DNA of 64,000 nucleotides from Mortierella alpina (lineage: Eukaryota > Mortierellomycota > Mortierellomycetes > Mortierellales > Mortierellaceae): assembly GCA_029449245.1 (NCBI GenBank), contig JANATF010000002.1:2728001-2792000 (forward strand), written 5' to 3'. Each line of letters begins with the position of its first letter. Position 1 is the first letter of the stretch. The notes under the pieces are model-generated. The model was not told the origin of the DNA. It ran no database searches and saw only the letters and a program-made list of their open reading frames with translations. Of this stretch, positions 45,101 to 56,184 are shown piece after piece. The translations under genes were made by a program, and so were the position numbers.

Positions 45101-48100
45101 CTCGGGGTCCAGCAACGGCAGCATATCTCCAAGACATAGCTCGTCATCACTCCCGTAAATCGATATGGTCCTGTTGTCGTCGTATTCTGTATCCGTGTCT
45201 GTGAATTCACTGCTGGGGCGTGTTGGGAACTTTTTGCTGGCGGCTACATCCTGCAACGTAACAACATATCGAGGGTCTGCGCGTTGTGCCCTTTGCTGTG
45301 AGCTCATGATGCTCATTCCCTCATATTCTGAATCCGAGTCATAATAAGAGTCCGAGTATTCTGAGCTGTCGGCCTCGTAGGCGTATCTGTCCAGAAGATC
45401 TTCGATGGGCAGGTCTTTTTCCTGCATCAGAACCTGGATCTCCTCTGGATCTGATTCGCCGTCGTCATGCTCTTCTTCCTCCAGTGTCCGCTCATCGTCG
45501 ACCTCGCCGTAAGGGTTCCAGGGTAAAGGAGGGCCTCTATAAAGATCAGTCAGCGACAATCTCCTCCGCTTGCTCGCATGGCCTCTGTCTGACAACGCGA
45601 TAGGCTTACTGGCCCGTTTGATTCCATCAGGTAGGGCGTTGGCGATGGCCCTGGAGGACAACGGCGTATCTTCTTCAGGGGCTGGGGGGCTTGAGCTAGC
45701 GCCAGCATTCGGCTGTTCGCGCCGTCCTTGGGTATCATGAATGTCGTTTGCTTGCCCCTTCTCAGCCTCAAAGTCAACTTCCATATCCATGGAGTCCTCT
45801 ACCAGGACATCCTTGAGGGTACTGGCCGAGTTCATCTCTGCATCTTCCTCGGTTTTCAACTGTAGTCCTTGTAGTGTTGATTCGGATGCATCCATGTCCG
45901 TCGGCTGTGAGCTGAGTGTGGACGACTCACGACGCCTTCCACTTTCAGGTGTACCGTCCTTTGAAACAGAACTCTCAGGCCCTTCCTCATCCTCGTCCTC
46001 GTCATCATCAGTATTCTCATCTGCCGAGAATGGATAGCCTCCGTATTGCCTCAAAAGCTCCTCAATGGGAATGTCCATTTCTGCTGCCAAACCAGATATC
46101 TCGGCTTCATCATCCTCGCTTCCAGACTCCTCATTCGCCAACGTCGTTTCATCGTCCGCATCCGCGTCTACCCCAGCAAGCGTAAATTCCACATCACCAA
46201 CGTCGAGTTCGGCATCAGTTGGATTAGCTAGGACAATGGCAGAGGACCGACGACGCTTCTCTCCTGAAGCTGCCGGCGTAGGGGTGACATCCATAGGCGA
46301 GCCAGGCAGGATAGGGGTGTCCAGAGATGCCTTGGGAGTGCCTGGGGTGGTGGCTGGCGAGGTTCCTGATGTACCTGGCGTGCCCGCATTGAATGCGCTC
46401 TGCTGAACCTCCAAGATCTGGGTCGAGTGTTCCAAAATGAGGTTGAGATGCCGCTTCCCTGCTTCTTCCTGCTCTTCCTGAAGCATTGCCTTGTGTCGGG
46501 CCCTGACGATCTAAGACACCATATCAAATAAATGTAAGTGTCGATCCACACGACCAAGCACGATATCCTTACAAAAAAACACGCTTGATCAAAAAGCAAA
46601 GCCTTACCCCTTCGACGTAGCGCCACTTCTTTTTAACCTCGTTCGACGTCAGTTTGGCCAACTTCCTAATCCTTTTCTCCTCCACCCGCTGCTCCCGCTC
46701 GCTTTTGCCGTGTAGTAGCTCAAAGTGCCGGGCAATCATCTTGCTGGTCTTACGTGCGAGGGCAAGATGGTGTTTCTTTTCGTCCTTGATAAGTTTGGAG
46801 GAGGTCATGATGTGCTCCATCAGCCAGTTGTAGTGGAGCTTGGGGACCTCTGGGTCGACGAATGCCTTGTCCGGTCGCCCTCCAAGCCTGCCTTCCGCTC
46901 GAAGAGTCTTAATTCGGTCCAGAACACGCGCGTGGGCTTCTGCGCGATGGTCGAATTCCTCCGGCGTAACCTCTTCATCATCGGCATACACAAAAGAGCT
47001 CATGTACTCTTCAAAGCTGCTGAATAAGGGTTGGTTCGCTCGTAGCGGTCTCACGCGTGTCATGGCCGTGCTCGTTGAAAGATCGGTTCTAAGGGGTAGT
47101 GCGCCTTCGACGTTCCTTTGCAACATGTCTACAAGCTGCTCCCGATGCTCAATCGCGCTTCTCCGAGTCGATATCCTGTCGGTACTCAGCCGCACGCTCG
47201 AGACTAGCTCAGGGACTTGCGATTTGAGGTCATATTTCCGAAGGTGCTAGAACGCAAGAAATGACGGAATAAAGAGAATGAAAGAAAGCGTAGCCCCGTA
47301 TATACGCACAAGATAATGTCAGTACCGATCAAATGGAATGGACGCTTGTGATCAGCCGCAGTTGAAGATGCAATGATATGGGTAGGCATGTACAACAGCG
47401 CTTACCAGTAACATTTTCTCGCTATGATCCGATTTGATTTTGCTTGGGTCGTACGTCAAGGTCGAGTAGGTGGTTTCCAAATGGTACAGCTCACGGACCA
47501 GGCTGTCGTGATGATCGATGACTTCCTGCATCTTTCCATTCCACTCTGTGACCTTGGACTCTCTTATTCTGTCCAGGGGTGTTAATGGTCTTGGTGGCTC
47601 TGGACTCCTCGCCAAGATCAGACTTTGAGCTACAGGCGTTTGGCTAGAGGGAACGCGCCTCTTCCGAGGAGTGAATCCAGAATCCGTGTTGCTGCTCTCA
47701 CATGGCGTCGAAATCCGATCCTCATCCTCGGCTTCACTCTTGATGTGACGCTTCTTTGAACGTGTAGATGTTGGGGCCGCTCCTGGTTGCGTTGGGGTGC
47801 TATTCTTCCACGCTGAGGAGGATGGCGGCCGACCAGGACCACGTCTAACTATCACTGTAGGCTCGCTGCTGGCTGACAAGGGCGACTTGGGCGTTGATAC
47901 TGCAGAGCTGAACCGTGATCCATTGACGATGTTGAGGTTAGTAGATCGGATCATCGTTGGCGAAGCTGACTTTGACTTTATCCTGGGCGATGTAATGGAA
48001 GGCATGTGGGCTTGAGACGACACCGCCAGTGGATTACGGGGAGGGCGACCGGGACCACGCTTTAGAGGAATGACCTGTGGTGTAGGTAAGTTTTGCCTCA

Positions 48101-49106
48101 AAGTGCTGTTGGCTGGCCGTCCGGGACCGCGTTTCCGCGGAACATCCAGCACTTGCTGTTGCCGCTGATCCAGAAGTGCTCGCTGGTTTGAGGGCGTTGC
48201 TTTCGGGAGGTTGTTCCGGCCTGTTGACACCAACATCGGCGCTGCAACAAATTTGGATGGTGGTCGAATGTGCCTTGATGATGCACGCTGTCCCGCGGCC
48301 TTTGCTGGCCCAGCGATGTCTACGACAGGTGAGGACGACGCCGAAGAGGAGGTGATGGGGCTGCGTCCTTTTGATGCCACATCCTGTGGTCGTGCTGCAG
48401 ACGCCTCTGTCGCTCCTGGGGCGCCAATAGTCGGTGAAGCGGTAACTGCGCGAGAGGTTCGCCTAGGGCGAGTTGGGAGGTCGGACGTTTCGGTCTCGAC
48501 GGTGGCCGCATTTGCAGTTTGCGAGCGCGTTGGTCTTCCTGGAGGTCTCCTTGCTATCGGACTACTTGTCGAGTCTGCGGCTTGGGACACATCCTCCTTG
48601 GGGGTCGTGTGGCCGTTGGTGAGGGCAGCGCCAGGGGCGTCCAGTCCAGGCAGTGACGTTGAGCCGAGCAGCCCTGTCTCTGAAGCTGCAGGTGCGCCGA
48701 GATCCCGCAGTGATTTGCCATTCGCCAGAGGTGACGCAGCCGTGTCCAAGGACAAAGGGTTGGGCGCTGCACTTATACCGTGGCTGTCTCTACCACCGTT
48801 CCCATCCGGCTTGTTGGCGACAGTGGTAGGCAGGGAGGGGGAAAAAGTATCGACTGCCATGGCAAAGGTCTTGCTGGAATATGAGCCCTGATCGGCATGC
48901 TCGGACGACGATGAGGGGCCAGCATGCGGCGCAACAGCAGCAGAATGGGATGGATCTAGAGACTCTGCAGTGTCCTCTCGTGGGGCTGAGTACGCAGCCG
49001 CGCTCGATGCAGGAGCGAAGGCATGGGCGCTGTCCACGGCATCAGACTCGGTCCTGCTTGCAGCTGGATGCAAGGCAAAACTGGGGGATTCTGAGGGCAG
49101 GGACAT
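42155..49106 (-). CDS. SWR1: SWR1-type chromatin remodelling ATPase (SRCAP family)
   Basis: Catalytic subunit of the complex that exchanges H2A for H2A.Z. Four exons (49106-47406, 47246-46608, 46510-43035, 42929-42155) encode 2196 aa. Exon 1 is a disordered Ser/Pro/Ala-rich region with four AT-hook-like GRP cores at about residues 187, 327, 354 and 425. Exon 2 holds the HSA domain ([20 protein letters not shown] and the Lys/Arg helix after it), the actin/Arp platform. Exon 3 has acidic Z-dimer-binding-like stretches, then the helicase: DEMGLGKT at about 1307, DEAH at about 1407, a long insertion between the lobes as in all INO80/SWR1 ATPases, and the second lobe near 1880. Exon 4 begins with [15 protein letters not shown] and ends in an Asp/Glu run. 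The last intron splits the Arg of the CQDR-CHRIGQ junction. INO80 itself is excluded because the upstream region matches SWR1. Confidence 0.95.
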
Positions 49107-50083
49107 GGAGAAGCAATGCAGGCTGTCCCTTAGGCATCAATGACGATGACCACAGCAAGATCCGACAGAGTGATGAGAATGATTATGGACGAGGGTGGAC
49201 AACAGGGCTGGAGGATGGGTGGGCAGGGCGAGAGCGATGGTCGGGCAGGGTGAAAGTGCGCGAGAGCAGAGAGAGAAAAGAAAGGAACAGCAGAAAAAGA
49301 TATTTCGTATGGAGACAGAAAGGGGGCGTGCCGACTACTCGCTGAGGCCCAGCCTGAAAAACAAAATAGAGGAACGCGGTCACGCGCCCCGCCGCCAGCA
49401 TTTTATTGTAGTCAGTAGAGTCAGTAGGTGCACACGCGTCAATGCGACTATGGTAGCCCAAAGTCCTCGACGCAGGACGTGCCCACACACTTGAGGAGAT
49501 CACAGCATTCATAATCCGTAAAACACTGGGTATAAGAGCACGACCCCGACATCGAAGCACGCGAGCTAGCATCGTGGGGTAGGAGAAAGACAAAGACTCG
49601 TCAATCGCAGCTTGCTTCCTCTCATCCTCCTTCGCGTAAAGCCTTCCACAGGACCTTACCCGCCCCGTGATAGAGCCACACTAATACCCAGACCCGACAT
49701 CTGGGAGCCACTACCAGCCGTGCTCAAATCAACTTTAACGAGGGGGCCGCCAGTGAAAGGCGCCGCCAGTGTCCAAAATGAAGTCTGGGACATGGCAACC
49801 AATATCAACGTCCAACGAATCATTGTTTGGGCGAGCGATCCTCCTCTGATAGGCGAGTACTTTTCGGCAAGGGGGGTCCTTTGTATCAACATTTGCTTAC
49901 GCTTGGGGGGGTGTTACATGCGTCAAAGAGAAGGGTGAAGATGAGGACAAAGTTGTCTTTTGGTTTAATTCAAAGACGATCCCTTCGAGGGCAACCCAAC
50001 ACCATGTTGGTCCAAGTCGCAAGTTGGTATATCATACTACTCCGCCTCCTCATATTAACCAGAACGATCTCACCGCGTGCACT
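49107..50083. other. Intergenic region between SWR1 and NDE
   Basis: Nearly 1 kb. Minus-strand frames here, including one with a signal-peptide-like start at about 49823 (MIRWTLILVAMSQTSFW) and one at about 49593-49183, show no family features, and I could not join them in phase. Expected to hold the SWR1 promoter. Confidence 0.45.
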
Positions 50084-52900
50084 TTAGAATTTGCTGATAT
50101 CACGTCCAAAAAGAGCGCGCTTGGACCAGTCCATTAACAGCAAAAGCCTAGTTCTGATCGAGACCTGCTCACTAAAGTAGACCGATCTCCAAAGGTACTC
50201 AGACCCAATACCGCCGTACACCAGGCCTTTGCCCATGTCGAGGACAGCATCATTGCCGCCAATGTACGCGAGAGATCCAAGATGCGTGTAGGCGAATTGA
50301 GGCAGTTTCGCCACAGCCTCAGGATCTTGCTCGATATCGTGAAGGAGATTAATCCTCGTGCCGACATAGTGCCCTTGTTGGTTAGCCACTTGAGCAGTCT
50401 ATAAACGGATGTTTTGTTTTTGAAAAAGCACAACAGTTCGATATCAGTGTGCTGTCTGTGCCTGCGAAGGAAGGCATACCACCATGTCAACTCTGCATAT
50501 CTTACTGCGGGGAGCGCGGTGCATTGCTTTTCGGCATCCATCAGGAAGGTGCGGATCTCATCCATGTCAAGAGTTCCACTGTGATCCTTATCGTATTTCT
50601 CAAAGACCTTGTCCAGATGGCTCAAAAAGACCTTGAGTATGCTGTGCTTGGCGATGATCCTCTCTGCCAACTTTTGGAACTCGCTATAGCTCAGAACGTT
50701 GTCGCCATTGGTGTCATTCTCTTGCAGCAAGTTCATCACTTTATCAACGAAGTGAGGTTGAGCTATGAAGTTGGCAGGGTTGCAAGGTTGCAGCGTAAGA
50801 CTTTGGCGTATAGAACAGATAGGATGAAATGATGCGGCGTATCGCTGGTACTTACGGATGGTGGCACAGTCGCCAATAGCGTAAACGGTTCCTTCAGGAG
50901 TTCCGATGACACGCATGTAGCCGTCCGTCTCAATGGCATGCTTGTTAGACTGAGAGCCTGCAGGCAGTTTCGCCACCAAAGCCTTGACGAGCGGCGTCAT
51001 GCCAACGCCTGTAGACCACAGGCAAACACCAAATGGCACCTCAAACTCCTTTCCAGTCGCCTTCTCCTTGTAGACAACCGATGTCGGATTAACCTTCACT
51101 ACCCTGGCATTGGTCACCACGCCGATGTTGTCGCGTTGGAATTTCTTCTCGGTCATCTCGCTGATCTTTAGATCTAGAGTTGGCAATTGAATATCACAAC
51201 ACAGTCAATGTCCGTGGCAGATGTCACTTCGCGTCGCTGGTATTCATCGCCGTACCATAGGTATTCAAAATATGTCCGGCACTTTGAATGATGTGGACTT
51301 TAACCTCCTCAGGTGGAATAGCAGGGAACTATGTCGGCCAAGAACAGTATAGAAAGAAAGGCAAGAGTATATCAGTTGTCGATCTGCGATACTGTGCCAG
51401 TTGCCGAAGAGCAACACGGGTCTGTTGCTTACATATCCAACAAGGTCCTCATTGAGAAAGTCGTACAGTTCAGCCGCAAACTCCACACCAGTGGGACCTA
51501 AAACGAGAACGAGCGGTGTTATGTCATGTTCTACACTTGATCCGTGATCCTAACGAGACCTGACAGCAGCTTACCTCCACCGCAGATAACAAAGCTAAGA
51601 AGCTGCCTTCGCTCGTCATCCGTCGTTGTCGGCAGACTGGCTTTTTCAAAGTTCTCCATGACCTTTCTTCGAATGTCGCGGGCGTCCCTAATCGACTTTA
51701 AAAAACTGCAGTGTTCCAAGCCCTCGACTCCATGTGTCATGGATTCTGAACCGACGGAGATCACTAGTTTGTCGTAAGGAACTAGCAAGGATGGCCATGG
51801 ACGCGTTAGCTGGAAGGACAAAAGCACCTACGGAGGTAAAACAAACTCAATCATGGCCTGTATATACCATAAAACTTGCGTCCTTCGCTGTCGTGGATCC
51901 CTGTCACTTCCACCAGCTGGTTTTCAAAATCCACGTCCAATGCGCGACCCTCGAGATAATAGCCTCCCAGTCTCGAAAGCAACCTCCTGATGGGCTCAAT
52001 AAGCGATCTCAGTTCGAGTGTGCCCACACTGTTTGTGACAAAACGCGAGACGATCGTGATTAGTGCGAGCCTCTTATACGGACCGAAAGTCTAATGAAGC
52101 TGCGGATAACTTACGTTGCGCTCGGGAGAAGTGGAGTAAAGAGAAAGTAGTTGCTGTAGATGTACCATGTTCAATGATAAGGAAGAGGTTAGTCGCGTCC
52201 TATCATGATCGTATGGAATATGCTGCTGCTGCTTTGAAGGAAGCGACTCACGTTGGGGAAACGACGGTGACATGGAACTTTTTAGGATCCAGCTGGTTGA
52301 TGACCGACACGGCCTATTGCATAGTAGTCTTCTGAGGTTAGCCTTGGTTCAGAGCTAGTAGTCTATACGGGGTTCAAGAGTACAAAGACTTACGCCCCAT
52401 CCGCTCCCAAGAATGACGAGTCTCTGACGAGGGTCGTTTTGATGAATTTCTTCGGCCTTTAGGACGCTCCCGCGGCAGCCGTGTGTCATGACGAGATTCT
52501 TGGGGCCGCCGATAACATGCCGTGGACGCTTGTGGTGGAGGATATCGCCTTTAGTCTCGAACAAGGTGTCGTAGCCATACCAGCCTAAAGAGCCAGCTAC
52601 CGGGATTCCCACGGCTACGATGAATAAAGCGCGACCAGCGCGATAAAGGCACGAGTGCTTTGGCTTGGGCGGCGGAGGTGGAGGTGAAGGTGGGGTGTTT
52701 GACGACGTGGTTGGCGAGGGCTTTGTAGAAAAACGGAGCTTAGACGACGCCGAGGCTGATTGGCGATTCTTTGCGGCGGCATAGTTCCTGGATGTAGAAC
52801 AGAGGGAGATGTGCCGTTGGCTCAGGGGTGGCTGGCTCAGCAGCGCCGATGGACGCGTGGGAGGGCGAATGTGGTGCCGAGGAGAAATAAAGCGGAGCAT
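50084..52900 (-). CDS. Type II NADH:ubiquinone oxidoreductase with EF-hands (external NDE type)
   Basis: Non-proton-pumping flavoenzyme of the inner mitochondrial membrane that oxidises cytosolic NAD(P)H. Ten exons (52900-52394, 52313-52252, 52153-52115, 52028-51868, 51781-51575, 51497-51433, 51328-51256, 51173-50856, 50762-50506, 50398-50084) give 667 aa. Presequence, Pro-rich linker and one transmembrane helix (LFIVAVGIPVAGSLGWYGYD) precede the FAD motif VILGSGWG. YFLFTPLLPS and the NAD(P)H motif VICGGGPTGVEFAAEL follow, with Glu as the next residues. Two EF-hands with full ligand sets (DTNGDNVLSYSE and DKDHSGTLDMDE) are inserted before the C-terminal membrane-anchoring part. This is the arrangement of calcium-dependent external enzymes such as Neurospora NDE1. 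Exon 3 is only 39 nt. Confidence 0.95.
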
Positions 52901-54280
52901 GGTGGGAGCTAGGGAATGTGCAATGGTAGCGGTGAGAATGAACGAAGCAAAGAAGAATGCACAAGAGGGGCGCTTTTGTGTTTGCGGTTCTTCCCAGTGG
53001 CGGTGTGGCCTATGGAACGCATATTGCAGGTTGCAACGGAGAAAGCCCGCTCTGCTTAATATCTTTTTCCGCGGGCTATAATAAAGTGACCTAGTGACCT
53101 CACTTGGTCCCTGGCTCAACCCCGTTGATGGACTGTGGTCATAGAGCCTGATCGATGCAGCTGTGCGTCCCACATCCTCAGTGGCTCCCCTGCTGAAATA
53201 AAGGCATTGGCGCTGCTTGTCCCACTATGTAACGGACATATCCAGCAAAGGTACCTTGCTGCTAAACCATCATCCACTTCTGTTTTGGTGCATGGAGAAG
53301 TAAGACAGGTGAAGCATAAAGTTGGTCTCCGGCGACTTTGCTGTTCGCAAGATAGCCGAGTGCCGGCAATAGAGACGGGGAACGCGACTGGTGAAGATAT
53401 CCTTCCTTATCTTTGGCATTCTGGAAATAACGTTCAGACGCGCGGTAAGAGGCGCAGAGGACAGGCTTTCATATGCTCTTTTTTTTCCTGCAGATCAACC
53501 TTGGTTCTCAGTCCGTACTGACCCTGAGCACCTGCAGAAGTTGCCGTTGTCCTCTTGTGGCTGGTGGATTGTTTGGGCGACAGATGAGATGGCGCACGAA
53601 AAGATGAACGTGCACGCAGGCAGCAAGGGGTTCTCCCGAGTCGATAATCTTCAGATCTCCTGTTTTCGTTATCGAGCAGAGCAAGAGGTCAAGAGGTCAA
53701 AAGACTGTCACTCCACGCCACTCATTCCCCTCTGCTTCAGCACCTGCTTCAGCACCTGCATCCCCTCCTCCTCCCTTCTTCAGCATCCACATCACGATCT
53801 CAGCGCGCATGTTGTCGCCGCTCGTCTCTCAGGAGCAGATAAGTCTATCGCCAGGCGGTGCAGCGGCAAGATAAAGCGGCCCGCTGGGCTTGGTTGGCCA
53901 ATGAAGATTTGGCGTGTTTCGGGATGATGTCTGGTGGAGTGAGATGGCAGGGGACCAATGGGAGGCCGCGGCGCAAGGGGCGGCGAGCCGATTTTTTTTT
54001 GCTGTCTTGCCTGGCTGGCCTGGAGGCAGCAGCACGATATATAAAAAAACGCCCTCTGCCCCTTTTCCTCTCTTCTTCTTCTTTCCTTCACTTTTCACTC
54101 CCCCTCCCTTCCTGAAAAAAAAAACTCGCTCCTCAGCAACTGCACTTCGCTCCAGCTCTACTTTTCTTCTTGTCCTCAAGCATCAGCTACCGTCTTGTTT
54201 GACCAGCCCTTTGACTTTTTCTTCTTTTTTTTATTTTTCTTATTCACCTAACCCATTTCCACTTCACCCATATCGTCAAG
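52901..54280. other. Divergent intergenic region between NDE and the bZIP gene
   Basis: About 1.4 kb with promoters for both flanking genes. The plus-strand half has two CCAAT boxes and a TATA box (listed separately). No gene recognised; frames here are low-complexity. Confidence 0.55.
53898..54045 (+). promoter_or_regulatory. Core promoter of the bZIP gene (two CCAAT boxes, TATA box)
   Basis: CCAAT at 53898-53902 (GGCCAATGAAG context) and at 53955-53959 (GGACCAATGGG), then TATATAAA at 54038-54045. A start site some 30-80 nt further on would give a leader of about 500 nt that includes both upstream ORFs. Based on motif and spacing only. Confidence 0.55.
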
Positions 54281-54301
54281 ATGTCGTCCATTATCGTTTA
54301 A
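54281..54301 (+). promoter_or_regulatory. uORF1 of the bZIP gene (6 codons)
   Basis: ATG TCG TCC ATT ATC GTT TAA in the leader. It is the first ATG after the predicted TATA box; context GTCAAGATGTC has the favourable purine at -3. By analogy with GCN4, cpc-1 and cpcA a short first uORF permits 40S subunits to stay on and resume scanning. Confidence 0.7.
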
Positions 54302-54432
54302 ACGTTTCTCTTTCTCTCGTCTCCAATCTCATCAGTGAAATCAATCTCATCAGTGAAAACCTACTCGTTGTCAATCTCATCTCAATCTCTTGTCTTATCA
54401 GTCTCAAATCTCAGTCATCTCATCTAGTCAAA

Positions 54433-54534
54433 ATGGCTCCCTCCTGTCCCCCCTCTCACACCAGTGCTGCAACCAGATTCCAAGAACCCAAAACATCTTT
54501 CGATAGACATAGACCCTTCCCACAACCCTCCTAA
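54433..54534 (+). promoter_or_regulatory. uORF2 of the bZIP gene (33 codons)
   Basis: Second and last ATG before the main start, with strong context (GTCAAAATGGC). It encodes 33 residues and ends with TAA 92 nt before the main ATG at 54627. It is in a different frame and does not overlap the main frame. In cpc-1/cpcA-type leaders such a uORF blocks the main start unless eIF2 is phosphorylated during amino-acid starvation. Confidence 0.7.
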
Positions 54535-54626
54535 GAAAAACAGCCCCACCAGTTTTTTTTTTTGCCTCCACCTTTGAACTTTTCCACAAGAACATAATCT
54601 TTTTTAAAAAAAAAATCCCCACAAAA

Positions 54627-55986
54627 ATGACCACGACCAACAACCTCCCTTTCAGCGCCGGCGCAGCCGAGCGTCTGCTCAAGTCCGCAGAGTCCTTGGA
54701 CTTTGCGTTGCAAGGTATGTTCTGCCACGTAAAAAAAAAAAAAAAGAAAATGATAGGATGACTGCTATGACTGATATGAGTAATCGGACTGCTGTGTTCA
54801 AACGCTAATTCTAAATTCTGCACTGGATAAACAAAAAAAAACTTTACCAGGCAACCTCAAGGCGACGACTACCACCGCCACAAGCATCCCCCGCCAGGGC
54901 TTTGCTGACTTCGGTGCCTTCGATTCGATCTTTGGGGACTCGCCAGATCTCTCCACGACCCTCTTCGATGACTGGCTCGCAAATGATCTGCACCAGGTGG
55001 GCTTCATGAGCCACGACGAGTCCTCGGCTTCGTCGTCCTCAGAGTCCGACTCCAACAACAGCCCCCGTATTTCGGAGAAGAGCGACTCGCCCGTGGTTGG
55101 CTTTGATTCGATCTCCTCGGATGCTGACCTTGTTCAGTCCTCGGGTTTCGAGGCCTCCATGGCCCTCTTCCCTGATGTCCAGCAGGCCTCTGCTATCCTC
55201 GGATTCAGCCCTGCGCCTGTTGCCGCACCTGCTGCTCCAGCGCCTGCCGCCGCACCTCTGTTGCCATTGACTCCTGAGGCTGTTCAGCAAGCCGCCGCTG
55301 CCCTGAACATCCCATGGAGCAAGTCATTGGAGACTGCTGTCTTGGCTCAGTCATTGTTGGCATCGATCCCAATGGCTCTCCAGATGGCCGTCAACCCTTC
55401 TGCTGCCCCATTGAGCCCATCTTTGCCTGCTCCTCAACTTGCTGCGCCTTCTCCCGTGTTGTTGCCCAAGCAGACTGACAGGGCTGTGACGCCCGTGTCG
55501 TCTGCTGTCTCTGAGCGTGCTTCGTCGATGACCCCTTCGTTGCCACCTACGACACCAAGGATGTCGCTCTCCATCTTGAGCAGCACTCAGACCCCCGTTC
55601 CTGGCACGAGCTCTGTCAAGGCCACAACCTACAAGAGCGCCTACCGTTCCACCTCGCTTCCTCGCAGCGGAGTGAAGCGTGATCGTGACTTTGACGATCC
55701 CCCTTCGGTCTTGGACGGCAAAGATGTCTCTGACATGGACGAGGTCGCATTGAAGCGCGCCAAGAACACCGATGCTGCCCGTCGCTCCCGCCACAAGAAG
55801 TTGGTCAAGATGGAGGGATTGGAGCACCGTGTGGCCGAGCTTGAGGTCGAGAACTCAATGTTCGAAACCAAGTTGAATGAGGTCGAGTTGGAACGGTCTT
55901 TGTTGGCGGACAAGGATCAAATGCAACAGGCCCGCATTCAGGAACTGGAGAGAATGCTCTCTGCCGTCAGAGAAAAACTCTACTAG
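54627..55986 (+). CDS. GCN4/CPC1-like bZIP transcription factor
   Basis: Two exons (54627-54714, 54851-55986) encode 407 aa. The N-terminal third has an acidic and Phe-rich activation-like segment (FGDSPDLSTTLFDDWLAND) and Ser/Asp clusters with an SP-rich degron-like stretch. The middle is Ala/Pro-rich. The C-terminus (about residues 330-407) has the basic region ALKRAKNTDAARRSRHKK, matching Gcn4 with the DNA-contacting Asn, two Ala, Ser and Arg in place, and a leucine zipper (LEHRVAELEVENSMFETKL). Gcn4-type factors bind TGACTCA and turn on amino-acid biosynthesis. The start is the first ATG after the two uORFs, with A-rich context ACAAAAATGAC. The leader and the basic region both support this assignment. 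Confidence 0.9.
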
Positions 55987-56184
55987 TTACAGATACACTT
56001 TACTATTCTATACTTACATCAATTCGCATCATCAACATAGCAGCTTTTGTCAATTAAAAATGAATGAAAAAAGAAAAAGTCTTCGCCTGTGTGACAAAGC
56101 GAAGGGTGCAAGGGGCAAGAGAGAGAACAGAGCGGCTGGAGATGATAGAATAATTGTATATTACTGAGTACAAAAGGTGCTTGA

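Noticed and set aside
48211-48891. A 226-codon plus-strand frame
   Set aside because: Antisense to the low-complexity first exon of SWR1; the sense frame has four AT-hooks and joins in phase to the HSA exon.
4610-55986. The idea that sestrin, the GCN4-like factor, calmodulin, CaMK and the calcium-regulated NDE form a functional cluster
   Set aside because: They are tens of kilobases apart on both strands among unrelated housekeeping genes; no shared promoter or synteny evidence is visible in the window.
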